Shown: in pieces, positions 13,965 to 25,160 of the stretch | Layout of the letters: each line of letters opens with the position of its first letter | Position numbering within the stretch: position 1 is the first letter of the stretch | Assembly: GCA_013400115.1 (NCBI GenBank) | Contig: VXBP01003611.1 | Location: 1-64,000 of the forward strand | Length of the DNA stretch: 64,000 nt | Source: Rhinopomastus cyanomelas | Taxonomy: Eukaryota > Chordata > Aves > Bucerotiformes > Rhinopomastidae | Direction: 5' to 3' | The notes under the pieces: model-generated | Databases searched by the model: none | The model's input: the letters and a program-made list of their open reading frames with translations, nothing else | Told to the model about the DNA's origin: nothing | Translations under genes and position numbers: made by a program

Positions 13965-15729
13965 TCTGTTCCCATTAAGTCAATGTTTTTTGCTTCTAAC
14001 TTGACTAGGAATATGATTAAAAGGACTACATCGGAAGAGTAGATGAAATCCTGATTAAAAACTTGTATTCAAAACCCCCTCAAACCAGAAAACAAACACT
14101 CTCACTGCACGCTGATTTCGTAAGAGAATGTAAATGCATAGACATACATAAACCCCTTCATTCTGTTATATAAGTGCACTACATGGCACGAGAGGCAACT
14201 AGTGCAACTTCAATATCTGCATTCAAAAAAGTCTTTTAAATTAAAATTACATTTGCTTTAAACTACTTAATTTTTCAGGCTTGTAAGTTAAATTTGCTGA
14301 TTTGATTATGTAAAAAAAGTATCTTAAAGTGGCTATAAATCATAGACAGTGGCTTGGTTTTGATGCTAAGCCTCCTAGGTCAGTCAAACAACTCACTGCA
14401 GTTGTCACGCGTTACTGTGGTGTCGCACTCTGCCCTAAGATCTGCACAGGCACGTGCCTAAAGGACTGAACTGCTGAGTCTGAGAGTGTGAACACTGGAT
14501 TGGAGGATGTTACATTCGCAGCCTCAAATAATTCTCCAGAAAACCTGTATGTGGCTGCAGATCCCTCTGTGTCACGTTGTCGTGGTTTCTTTAGAGGAGT
14601 TTAAGCTCAGGTAAGGAACGATTAGCGTGTAATTAGCTGAAAGGCAAGCAATCTTTCAGCAACCTAATAAGCATGAATGACCGCCAGCCCTCAGCTCCAA
14701 CAGCTTGTACCGAAGTCTGTGTGCTGCAGATACATGACCTACAGGAAATGGTTGGTTGGCTGGTTGGTTGCAGGAAGTTTACACATCTTCCAGGTTTATA
14801 AATGATCCTAGCACTACATGTGGTGGTCAGAGGCAACTCGCGTAAAAGACTTACGATCCACAGAAGAAAGGATTTAACTCATTCATCTATGTAATTTCAC
14901 GTGTTTAGTAGATTGCTGAACAATTACATTGTTCATTAATTAATCATGGCAGACTGTGATATGTTCCCCATCTCTATGAACAGGTGTGTTCTTATTACAG
15001 CTGCAGCTGGGAATAAATCACGTGCGTGGCCTGTGGCTTGTTTTCAGTTTCAGTAGCAGTATGCTCCTTGGAGATAGACTGAACCTCATTGTCATTTTCC
15101 ACAAACCAGTATCAGGCTGAAGAGCCACAGGAAAACATATTCTCACTAGTGTGAAAGAAACCTACCTGCTTTTCCACGACCAGGTGAAACAGAATTAGAT
15201 CCCTCTCATGAATAAGCATGTAAGTAACCCATAATTATTTTTAATTATTATTAAAAATTTTACTCATTCATGCAGGTAAAAGCACCCAGAGGATAATGTG
15301 ACTATTATTAGACCATATATAAACAACAATGGCTTTGGGAGCATGTTGCTATATTTACTAGTACATGTTTTCACACAGTAAATTAAATCTAGACTATCAT
15401 ATATGAGCTGCACTTTCTGTTTATAAAAGTAATGTGATTTGGGCACATTTAAAGTGTATGGAAAATACTCTGAAACGTACGCAAAGATTCAAGAGAAAAC
15501 ACAATGCACACAGTTGGTTTTTTTTCTTAGATACCCTTAAGTTTCAATATTAGATATACTTGAAATAAAGGTAGAACAGACTTCCTACTGAATGCCAATC
15601 TAAATGCAAGGGTAATGAAAAACAAGCAAGTACAGAGCATTACAAAATTAAAAAGGGCACATTACAAGTAATTACTAGTTGATACTATCTAATATTCTGA
15701 CAGAAAAAGAAGTAGATTGATTGACTTAC

Positions 15730-15801
15730 CCTCATCTTTGCACATGCATCCTGTGTTGACTCTGTGCCTCTTAACTCTTTTACCAGCATAGAACCTAAAT
15801 A
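15730..15801 (-). CDS. ANKS1B: ANKS1B coding exon: PTB domain core
   Basis: The reverse strand reads TTTTTATTTTAG|TATTTAGGT...ATGAGG|GTAAGT, giving 72 bp or 24 codons in phase 0. The peptide starts YLGSMLVKELRG and ends TESTQDACAKMR. YLGS is a hallmark motif of PTB domains, and the following helix contacts the peptide ligand. Mammalian ANKS1B, as I recall it, has Ile where this has Val (MLIKEL), a conservative change. A second AG lies 7 nt inside the exon (TATTTAG|GTTCT). Using it would shift the frame, so the upstream acceptor is the supported one. The intron to the next exon is 9,516 bp. In known isoforms a short insertion can occur exactly at this exon's 3' junction (see findings). Confidence 0.95.
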
Positions 15802-17045
15802 CTAAAATAAAAACCCATTAGACTTAATTAACATTCTGAGACAAACATCTGCAAAAATACAATAAAAGTGTCTAAAAAAACCATAGTGGTAGAAGTCGAC
15901 TTAACATATTACTTTACTCTGCAGTTCTCTGCTAGATGATTTAAAGCAGCGTGTTTGTTAATCAACCCTTGAAACAGGAATGCACAGCAGCAAGTCTATT
16001 GAATCAGATGGAGCCCTTTGAAACGACATCTGAACGTCTTGGCTTATCAACTTAGTTACTCACACCACAAGCAAACACTACAGAGGGTCCATCTTTAAAA
16101 AGTCATTTAATTAAAACATGGAGAATCTGCTTTTTTTAGCTGCCATCTGCCAAACTCATATTGCTGTGTGTGCAATCACGTGGACGTGAAGGCCAGCAGC
16201 GATGCTAACCTCTGTGTACTCAATCTGCAACTAATTTATGTGCAAATAGCAGAGCCCGATGTTAGCAAACAGAGAAAATAAATCTGAACTGAAAATGAGT
16301 TTAAACCATTGTATCTTCCTAAGAAAAGGCTGACCCTGAACTATTATTCTGAAGCCTTTACTAATCTGAGTGAGAGGAAGCAGCTGGATGTTGGTGCAGG
16401 ATCCTGGCTTACCTCCCCAAAAGCCACTATGCTCTCACAGGAGCACTTCCTACCTTGCCTTTTCCTCACTGTGTCCTTACTAGCACATGTAGTTTGAGCC
16501 CTCCTGCACCCTGACAACAGGTTCTGCTCCTCTGTATTTGTTCCTCTGGGGTCTCAGTACCTCTCTGCACCACATTTGAATGGCAGTGCCCCTCCAGGCA
16601 TCATCCCTGTGCTTTTTGCCTAGCAGCAACTGGTCTTCCTGCTAACAGAGCTGTGTGAGAGCCAGATGCTACAGATGTGTGCATTTGTGGATGTGCACGT
16701 GTTCCTGCAGCACTGTGCAAACAGAAGGCTTCTGTATTTGTATGTGGTGCCACGTGTAATTCTGGCTTAAATGAGGAAAGAGGAAAGCAAGCCACCCTTT
16801 GTCTTTTTCCCAGACACAGAGACATCTCTCTTTGCATTCTCACTGCCGCACAATGCTGTGGCTTCAATTAAGATTTCAGCCCTAAGTTAGCAACACAGGA
16901 GCTGGAGAAGAACCATGTTACTGGTGAGAACAGGGTAGGTGAGCTGCAGGATGTAAGCACCACAGGGCAGGAGCCTCTCCCCAGAGGATGCTGCAGCACC
17001 GACTCCTCTTGGAAACGGCCAACACTGATCCAACAAGACAGTGAA

Positions 17046-17078
17046 CCAGCTTAAACAATAAGCCAGCTTAAACAATAA
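17046..17078. repeat. 17-bp tandem duplication
   Basis: CCAGCTTAAACAATAAG is repeated with a 17-bp period, and the second copy lacks the last base. Confidence 0.9.
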
Positions 17079-17420
17079 CCTAGCAAAATAACTTCAGTTA
17101 CTGCTGAATGCAAACTGGTTCTGAACAAAAAGTGTATCAGCTCAACTTTCTGGTCTCCTGACCTAAACTGAGATATTCTTTTTAAAGCCTTCACACCATG
17201 TACCACAGGAGTCTCTGACCTGCAAGAAAATGCATAAATATTTCACTAGACAGTAGCCCACACGGTAATTAGTGAGAAACACTTTACAGGGCATTATAAA
17301 TGGAGGGTGAGCAGTACCAACACTACCAGACAAGCACAAGCAGAAAGGAACAAATGAAGGGCACTCCTGGAGGACTACAGAGGTGAAAGATTCATAAAAC
17401 AAGCAGCTGCAAGTCCAGCT

Positions 17421-17430
17421 GGGGGGGGGN
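17421..17430. other. G9 run followed by ambiguous base
   Basis: Nine G bases and then the only N in the window at 17430. This is probably a homopolymer sequencing or assembly uncertainty. Confidence 0.9.
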
Positions 17431-18426
17431 ATTTCATGGGACAACTTGGTATTGCCCTTGCAGAAGAACAACAAACCTAAAGCACGCTCTGAAATTAGAA
17501 AATGAAACAAAAGTGTATTCAGTTGAATGATAGCTTTCTCTGGATCGTGCCTTTGGCATCCTTAGCCTTCTCTGGGAAGAATGCAATTAGTATCTTCAAT
17601 TTCTATTTGTATTTTATTTCTATAGCCCACGGCACAATAAATGGGTATTTCCCTGAAAGTGACCAGTTGTTCAGGCATCAGGGGAAAGAAAGCAGTGCTT
17701 GAAAGCTCATGGCAGAACAAGAGGAAGCATGAGAAGAGACAGGCAGCTCCTCTCCCATCTGCACAGCAGCAACATGCCTCAGCTGCAGGCATTCAGACAG
17801 GCTTCCCAGGGTGGACTGTGGAATAGGGAAGCGAATCACTGAGGTAGCGTCCAGTGTAGTTGTCAGAAGAATCTGAAATTCTAGGAGGGAATTTTGCTTT
17901 CCCTGGACTTGCTGTACTTTTGGAAATGCTTCTTCTCAAAGACACAGAGTGTGTGGGAACAATGCAAAGGACACCCATCAGTGAGTGATGTGGCACACAG
18001 TGAAAGCTGCTCTCCTCAAAACTTCTAAGATAGGGTTAACTCTGTAAGGTGGAGGTCATTACAGCTCAAGGAGCTGAGACAGTGCCGTGACACATGTTTC
18101 TTAGGAAAGGGAAGTATTTCCTTAACCAACAATAACTTGTATATTTTGAACTGGTGATTCCTTAATTACCAGTTATCTGGTTATTTCCAATTTCATTTCT
18201 TCACTGATCCATGTGCTTTCCAATCCAACTACAAAGGTTACACCTGGTTATGAATTAACTGCTGGGTCAAGAAATTAGATGAGGGACTCTTACGACAAAC
18301 TTGTTCACTTGACTGAAAGCTAAGATATATTTAAAGAACTAGAAGTTAACTAAGTTCCTTTTCAATTAAAAATGCTGCTCAGGAGAGCAAGACCAAGACT
18401 TGGATCTGGATGGTGACTTGCTGATC

Positions 18427-18600
18427 ACCTGGTTGGCTCAGTTGGTAGAGCATGGGACTCTGAATTTCTGGGGTTGGGGGTTCAAGCCCCATGTAGGACA
18501 TCTTGAGACATTACTGTAAGCTGACCCTGCTCCAGCAGAGGGGGTTGGACTTAGATGATCTTCGAGGTCCCTTCCAACCTGTAACATTCTGTGATCCAGA
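18427..18600 (+). mobile_element. tRNA-Lys-derived SINE with CR1-like tail
   Basis: The head (18427-18500) aligns along its length with the cytosolic tRNA-Lys(CTT) gene. The A box reads TGGCTCAGTTGG, GTAGAGCATGGGACTCT follows, and the B box is GGTTCAAGCCC. The anticodon position reads CTG instead of CTT, the 3' side of the anticodon stem no longer pairs, and the variable loop has one extra base, so it is not a working tRNA. After a short linker (18501-18520) comes a CR1-like 3' end: CCTGCTCCAGCAG, GTTGGACTTAGATGATCTTC, GAGGTCCCTTCCAACC, ending at CATTCTGTGATCC. A tRNA head plus LINE tail is the architecture of avian SINEs mobilised by CR1. The ones I know are mostly tRNA-Ile or tRNA-Ala derived. 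No clear target-site duplication is visible. It is antisense to ANKS1B. Confidence 0.75.
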
Positions 18601-19746
18601 GACAGTCACTGCATTCACCTCAATTTCTACCACATGAGGGTTTGAGGAAGGATACAGACATGCTCCAGAAACACTGCTCTGTAACAACTTAACCTTCTGA
18701 CCCTTCTTAGTGGAAGCCAAGCTCTGTCTCACCTGTACTTAAGTGGATATTCCTACTTTTCTGCATACGCTTTAAATCAGGTCCAGCAGACCCCAAGTCT
18801 CCCCACAAATCCTCCAGTGTTTGGTGAACTCAGCATTATCCTATAAAGCACTAAGGATCCAAGCTCCATCATGTGAAGAGGATTTCGACCTCCAAAGAGG
18901 ACAACGGTGGTCCCTTTAACAGTGCTTTCCAGCAAAGTCAGAAACAGAAATGTTAAGAGGCATCTGTTCAGCTCCTCTGTGCTGTTGTTGAGGAACACGA
19001 GGCTTCAGTGAAACATTTTTCATTTAAGAAACAAAGTCTTCCAATATAACTTTCTTGTACTTCAGGAGACCCCCCTCCCCGCTACTTTGCAAGTGTTTAG
19101 AACTGCCAGAGAGCACTAACTGTCTTTAGCTGCGGAGGGAAACGAGAATCAGCTACAGCTGGTAGCAGGAGGTAAAAATAAACATGTTCTGCCCTAAAGG
19201 AACTGACTGGTACTGGTACTTTAAGTAGTCATCAGTTTGGGAAAGGTTTGAATGTGCCTTTGTTCCATGGATGCAAAACATTGCTCCAGGACCCTGATAA
19301 ACATCTTCCCCAGCTCCCTTCCCCCCAGACAGGTGCTGGCAATAAAAAAGCAATTGACAAAACAACAACAGGCAAGACAATATTTACTTCAGCTACTGTG
19401 CACACAGCTTTAAGGTAGGCATGAGGATCCCCTATTGGTTTTTTTCCATAAGGACTAGATGGGGGTTTGTGACGGGTGAGAAGTAGGGGTGTCTGCTCTC
19501 ACTGTCCCTTCTACACCACTTAGCCGCTTATTCATAGAGCCATTGCTCTAACACTATTGGTACATGGATGATAATATTCCACAGAATTCACAGCAAAAAG
19601 CACTGTGCATCCTTGTTTCTCATCTGTTACAATTACAGTACTTCATAGGAAGCAGCCTGTCTCATTAACAGCACCAAAAAAACATACTATACATGAAAAT
19701 TATCGTATCTACCCCATGTGAAACCACTGCATTCATCCCCACTTAC

Positions 19747-19875
19747 AAATGCTTTATAATCGCATGACTGGAAGATGAGTTTCTCTGGATGATGCTGCCA
19801 GTATTGCACAGGTGTTGATGCTGTGGCTTCGTTTGGAGGTCGCAAGGTAATTGAAGGCTCTCCCCAGTCTCCTGT
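19747..19875 (-). CDS. ANKS1B: ANKS1B coding exon: linker to N-terminal PTB domain
   Basis: The reverse strand reads GATTTTCAG|ACAGGA...GCATTT|GTAAGT, giving 129 bp or 43 codons in phase 0 with a perfect donor. The translation starts TGDWGEPSITLRPPNEA, then goes through VQYWQHHPEKLIFQSCDYKAF. The W-rich segment and EKLIF begin the phosphotyrosine-binding fold, whose first strand ends at the splice junction before YLGS in the next exon. In ANKS1B the PTB domain binds NPxY-type tails, including the APP intracellular domain. Intron lengths are 18,556 bp upstream and 3,945 bp downstream. No frameshift or stop is visible, and all PTB landmark residues I know here are present. Confidence 0.95.
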
Positions 19876-22013
19876 CTGAAAATCACAGTGGATCCAGATT
19901 AAGAGAAGTTGCAGGCAAATTTGCTACAAAGTAGCTGTCCATTGTTGTGCTCTATTAACAATAATTTATTTGCTACACATAGAGCCATGTTACTAAATAA
20001 GGGGATATGACTACTACAATATTTTTTGTGATTTAATTTATAAGCCAAAGTAATCTACTGTAGTGTTTAATGAGGCTTTAATTAAATCTGTTTGCTTTGA
20101 GAATGAAATCATTAGGTGCCGGAAATGTTCCTTAAAAATAACTGTTTACAATACATATTTGAGGATGAGAGCACTTGAATAAAAATCAGGAGATGCACAA
20201 AAGTGCCATTCACAAATTCCACTATGTGTTTTACAAGCTCTTCTACACAGTTAGTAAGTTTTCTATTATCCAGCACATAGAACTAACTTTCCTAAATGGC
20301 TAAATAACTGAGACTTCCCTTGGATCTGAAGACTTCTACATTCTTCAAACATACGAGGCACACTTTAATCCCTTTACGAATACCTACTTTGATCACTTTC
20401 TCTTGATGTCTCATTGTAGAGTTACTAACTTTGCCCTTCCACATTCTTCATTCTCATTGAAATAGATGATTGCTTTCCTGAGCTGTCATCTCCTCTCTTT
20501 CCTCAAAGTCCTCAGAGAACATGGGAAGGACTGCCGTTTGCTGCCAAATCCCTTTATAGGACACTCTTCTTCCTTCCAACAAGAGCCAGTGAAGGCACTG
20601 GCACAGGAATGTCCCCGGCATGGCAGCGTTGGTCTTGGTCTCACCTGCCATTGTGTACATTTGGACACGGCTTTACTGGACCTGGTGCACACCTGGGGAC
20701 ACCTCCCATCCTGCAGGCCCATGTAAAAAATAATTGTTTGGAGGTTATTTATTTTTTAACTCTGATCTCTTCTGCTTCTGGTTCACATGCTCCCTTCTCT
20801 GCCTGTGTCCTCAACACCACAAATGCTGCCAAAACATTGTCAGTTAACTGAAAATGATCCATGCATGGAGCCCTTCTCTTCCCTCTGACACCAATCCCAC
20901 TTCTCTCTAGACAGACCCTGTCTAGTCTGTGTCTGAATCTCCCTCTCCAGCCTACTCTGGGTTTTTTTTCCATCAGATTTACCACCCTTCCTGGTCCTTT
21001 CCTCCCCTGTGTGTTCTCTCTCAAATTATTCCACATGATAGTTTCAGTTTGGATTATGCTACTTTAATCTTTACCTGCACTCGTCTTTGTGCATCTTCTA
21101 TGCATGTCATTGTTAAAACACGTGCGGAAGCTGGCAAGCAAATGTCATCAGCATTTCACACAATATATCTAGAAGTTAAGACTTTTAAAGCAAAAAGGAT
21201 TTAAGCACCAAAAACACATGAAAAAAACTTATTGAAGACATTCAAGAGTCTGGCAAAGCTTCACATCCTACTAATTAAATTAGGACAGAGTAAACAAAAC
21301 AAGTACATAATTTTCATGTGTCACGAAATAACGAAATGACACACATTTGCACGACTCTGCGATGAAAAGCAAGAGCTAAATCTGGAAATGCCAACATTAC
21401 CCTGCCAATACGATAACATCAAGCAAGTGAACATCATAAAACATGTTGAACCTAATTAATCTGGCAACTATTAGCACATCTACAAATCACACAAATTATA
21501 CATTGTAACTCTGTTCTGCCTAAGTAATTTGCCTACGTGCTATAAACAAGACTTCAACCTCAAGTTCTGAAAGGAAAGCAACCGGAGCAATTGCTTCACT
21601 TGGGTGGCACTCTGTATCAACAGGCATGAATCCTTCTGACCACTAATGTGTAAAAACCTATCATGTTTAACCTGAAGTGGGAATCTGAGGTCTTTAAAAA
21701 AGCAACTCTCCTTATAAAACACAGTTTCTACCGTATTACAAGGGGTAAGGATCTGAATCCTTATTCGTGGAGTTTGCGCTTCACTATAAGACGGATGGAA
21801 CCCATCACGAATTCTCACAGCGTGCTCAGCTGTCTCTTAGGAACTGTTCAAAGCCAGAGCTAACTGACCACCTGAAATAGTCTTTTTTTTCCCCCCTAAT
21901 ACAGATACACTCCTGCATGTTCTGTGTAAGGAAGCGGGTCCCAGGAGGTACATTCCACACATTTAGCAAAAGGTTATTGTGATGGAACAGGAGTAAATCC
22001 AGGGCAGAGAACC

Positions 22014-22113
22014 TATAAAAGTACATCTTCCGACCACTGGTCTTCCCGTTGAGGAAGCATGAAGATGGCGGCGAGGAAGCGCCATAACTTTTACAGAACA
22101 ATGAACGTGAGTA
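22014..22113 (+). promoter_or_regulatory. TATA-like box plus YY1-type motif and donor
   Basis: The plus strand has TATAAAAG at 22014-22021. About 40 bp downstream is AAGATGGCGGC (22063-22073), an exact YY1 consensus. A GTGAGT splice-donor match follows at 22108-22113. The ATG at 22059 closes after nine codons (TAA), so any exon would be non-coding or chance. The group could be a core promoter of an antisense transcript, but nothing else supports it. Confidence 0.25.
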
Positions 22114-23837
22114 GTGCTCTTTGCGGCACTGGTCTGCAGCTGACTTCCCTTGCAGGGAGAACAGACAATTTCAGCAGGGAACACGAAGGAGTTAGACTGG
22201 TACATAGTTTTACAGTTTGAGTCCCTTTTACATTAAATATATTAAAAACACGGAGAACGGGATTGTTTCTGTCTGTGAAGTGGAGTAACAAAGGGAACAG
22301 AGATTAACTCTCATATTGGTTCCATTTCATAAAAAGCCAGGAAGCAACTATCATGAGAAAATATGACACAATCTTCAAGCAGGCTAATCAAAGCAGTGCG
22401 TGAGACATTCAGAGAGCACTGTGTGGAGACCATTCATTTGCACTAATTGCTCTATCAGTATCTATGATTATCCTAGCGCCTACTTCTTTCAAACTAGAAA
22501 AAGAAAATAATTGTTAAGGTTCCTTTACACGTCTCAAGGATGATCTAAACAAGCAATACAGCCGAGGTTAAGGCAACGCAGAGGTACAGGATTTCCGCCT
22601 GTCCTAACAGACCACTGCACTTGAAGATCTTACAAGTATTTCAGTGTGTCTTGGAGAGGAGGTAGTTACTAAGAAAAGCTCCATAAAATTAAGCATCAGA
22701 GGTATAGGTTATTATGATGGATGAAGAAAACAAACATTTGCAAAATAAAGTGTTACGGCTACTTAAGTTTTTTTCTAATATGCAGCAGAAGAGGCTTCTG
22801 ATCTCCTTTCCTCTTTTTCCTACCTTTTTCTCTTGTTAGACTTTTAAAGGATACTATTGCTAGTACTCATTACCTATTTAGACTGAGTTATAGCAGAGTA
22901 GTCTCCAAAGCCCAGATGAGGATATTTAGAAGTGTAATTCCTTTTACAGATTTCCCATAAAATTTAGTTTTCTTTTTCATTTTTTTTTAAAGGGAAGGAA
23001 GGCTCTTAAGCAAGATTTAGACAGATAAATACTTTACACAGCTAAATCTGTGCCTAAAAACCTCTACAGGAAGGAAACGAGCTCCTCAGCTGAGGGACTC
23101 TAGTCACATAATGAAATTTTGAGATTTAGGATGTGATGATGGCCGTTAACTTCAGGTAAAATACAAAGTAGGACCATCTTTGAGTTAGAGACGATTTGAA
23201 AGAGCAAGTCTAAAGTCTGTGGGAGAAAAATAAGAATTACTACTAGTTCTAAATCTGAGGAACTTGTATGAAACTCTTAATGGGTGATGTATTAAGATTC
23301 AGGACCTACCTGAGCACCTAAAACACTTTCAAGCAGTACAGAAGTTCATAAATTGCCACGCAGGATCAACTATGCTGTATGATTTAATTTTTAAAAACAG
23401 AGATGATAGGATAAGGATTTTCTAGTTTGAATATTTAATTTGCAATTATAAGAAATAATCAAACATTTAAGCTTATGTATTTTTTATGACACAATATATG
23501 TATGGAGATTTTTATCTCTCTGATGAAGTAGAAAGGCAAGAGATAATTTAGTCCTCATCTAACTTTGCAGCTCATCAGACAGCTGTGCAATTTATCATGT
23601 GCTTTTTGCTGTACTGCCTGTAATTTAGCATTCTAGCCTCCCATGTCTTTAACCAGTGCCTTTCCTCTCTCTGGCCTCAGTCACCTTGGGAGAGAAGATT
23701 TTTTGCTCCGCATTTTGCAGATAAAGAATTTACAGTCCCAAAATGATCTCATGTCAGAGCAGAAAAGACTCAGTCCTACAGTGACAACTTGAACCATAAA
23801 GGTCACAGCCTTGAAGACCAAGATGTCATCAGCTGGC

Positions 23838-23957
23838 AGTTTGAAACCTGCCTGGATATGTTCCTATGCGACTTGGTCTAGGTGATCCTGCTCTGGCAGT
23901 GGGATGGGACTAGACGATCTTCCGAGGTCCTTTCCAATCCTTGATGTTCTGTGATTT
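23838..23957 (+). mobile_element. CR1 LINE 3' tail fragment
   Basis: The copy runs from the CCTGCCTGGATATGTTCCTA block through the GGTGATCCTGCTCTGGCAG segment to the GAGGTCC, CCAATCC and TTCTGTGATT tail. It is only the last part of the element and carries several C-to-T style changes. Confidence 0.9.
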
Positions 23958-24655
23958 TCGTATCCCTGCAAATGGGCACTTCTCAGTGCTCTAGAAAGGG
24001 TCAGGCACTTGATGTCAAACAAACTACAGAACTGCAGTTCCCCAAGAACTGCATTTGACTCACGTTAAAGGCACCTGGATGCAAAGGAAGTCACAGATAA
24101 GGAAGTAGTGTCTCAATACAGCTTCCAGAAAACCTAACGCCTGCCTCATCTTTGTGTAAAACCATGAAGTTAAAACCCCTCCGTGCTACAACAAAAAAAA
24201 CCAAACCAAGAATGTCCTGGTTTTAAGAGTCTTGAATGTAGTAATTTTTTAATTAAAATGAAAAAGTGTAGTAAAAAGGACCACATCCTATGGCTTCTCA
24301 CCTGTTAAAGTCTCCTGCCTAGTTATGGCAACGTGTTAGTCACCATGACAACAACCAATGGGCGCATGCATAGATACAGGGCTTCTGGCTGAAAATTATT
24401 CTCTCCCGTAAGAATTTTACATGTTCTGTGGACCAGCCAAATCCTTATTACTTGCTTACATTTTAATACCTAGAGAGAGAGAAATTTTTTTAGCACTCTG
24501 CATCTTTGGCTTTTGAAATAACGGAAAGAGGCGTTCATGGCGTACTTATGTTTTAAGAGCTTCTGAAGCCTAAACGTTCCCTTCTCTGGCAGAAATGTTC
24601 TGAGGAAGCACTTATATGACAGAAATTAGGAGACATCTAGAGTTCCTCTGAAACA

Positions 24656-25160
24656 GTGTGCTCCGCGAAATCTGAGCGACTGGCTGTTCCCTATCACGCT
24701 GCAGTGTGGATCACCAGGTTTGCTCACGCAGCAGATGTGCCTGTGTCAGAGAGTGGTGAAAACTCAGAGCACCGTCAGTGTTACCTCCAGTTCCTCAAAA
24801 GTGTTTCTGAGGTGTACTCCTCGGCTAAGGAAAGTCGATAGATTCACACAGAAAGAGCAGAACAACACACGGTGGGGGCGAAACTGTGCAAACCGAGCTG
24901 GTTACACAGTTTCTCGCTTTGGAAAAGTGAGCAAGCAAGAACATCAGGAACAGAAGTCAAAGCTCCCCCTGAGCGGGACTGCTGCTGGCAATCCCCCCAC
25001 ATCCCGTATGCAGACCATACAGCCGACATACGCTAACCACACGGCACGATACACGGAGGCGCGCACACAGAATCCCCAAAGAGGGCGGACAAACTACAAA
25101 CTCTTGTTTGTCATTTCAGCGACACGACACCCGTAGATAACACCACGGCGACAGACTGCA
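24656..25160. promoter_or_regulatory. CpG-island-like patch inside ANKS1B intron
   Basis: I count 27 CpG dinucleotides in about 500 bp, densest at 25021-25150. Neighbouring intron sequence has only a few per 500 bp. Base composition here is close to half GC. There is no CR1 or tRNA signature. A plus-strand frame of 138 codons (24720-25136) crosses it but resembles nothing I know. Such patches in long neuronal genes often mark internal promoters, and ANKS1B is known to have short isoforms. The patch lies between the linker exon and the first PTB exon. A promoter role is inference. Confidence 0.4.

Larger units (their letters stand above)
6214..15729 (-). other. ANKS1B: ANKS1B intron, 9.5 kb
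   Basis: This intron separates two PTB exons. It carries two CR1 3' tails (7516-7622 minus, 13513-13626 plus) and an A15 tract at 13950. The rest is unique-looking AT-rich sequence with no further exon that I can support. Confidence 0.85.
15802..19746 (-). other. ANKS1B: ANKS1B intron, 3.9 kb
   Basis: This intron is bounded by a GTAAGT donor and a TTTTAG acceptor. It contains a 17-bp tandem duplication at 17046, a G9 run followed by an N at 17430, and a tRNA-Lys-derived SINE at 18427-18600. Nothing else is recognised. Confidence 0.85.

Noticed and set aside
15795..15801. Alternative acceptor seven bases inside the YLGS exon
   Set aside because: It would shift the frame and remove Tyr-Leu of the conserved motif. 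The upstream AG gives the known protein.
18427..18500. Functional tRNA-Lys gene
   Set aside because: The anticodon reads CTG, the anticodon stem is broken, the variable loop has an extra base, and a CR1-like tail follows. This is a SINE head.
20486..20722. Overlapping ORFs on both strands (20.45-20.85 kb)
   Set aside because: Slightly GC-richer sequence with no recognised domains or splice signals. These are shadow frames.
22059..22088. ATG directly on a YY1 motif, at first sight a coding first exon (MKMAARK...)
   Set aside because: Reading across the line break shows AAG CCG CCA TAA, so the frame stops after nine codons.
23695..23775. Third MIR-like segment (CATTTTGCAGATAAAGAA, then TCAGAGCAGAAAAGACTCAG)
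   Set aside because: Only two short blocks fit, so it is too weak to list as a feature.
24720..25136. 138-codon plus-strand ORF
   Set aside because: It is open because the CpG-rich patch is poor in stop codons. Composition is low-complexity and unlike any protein I know.
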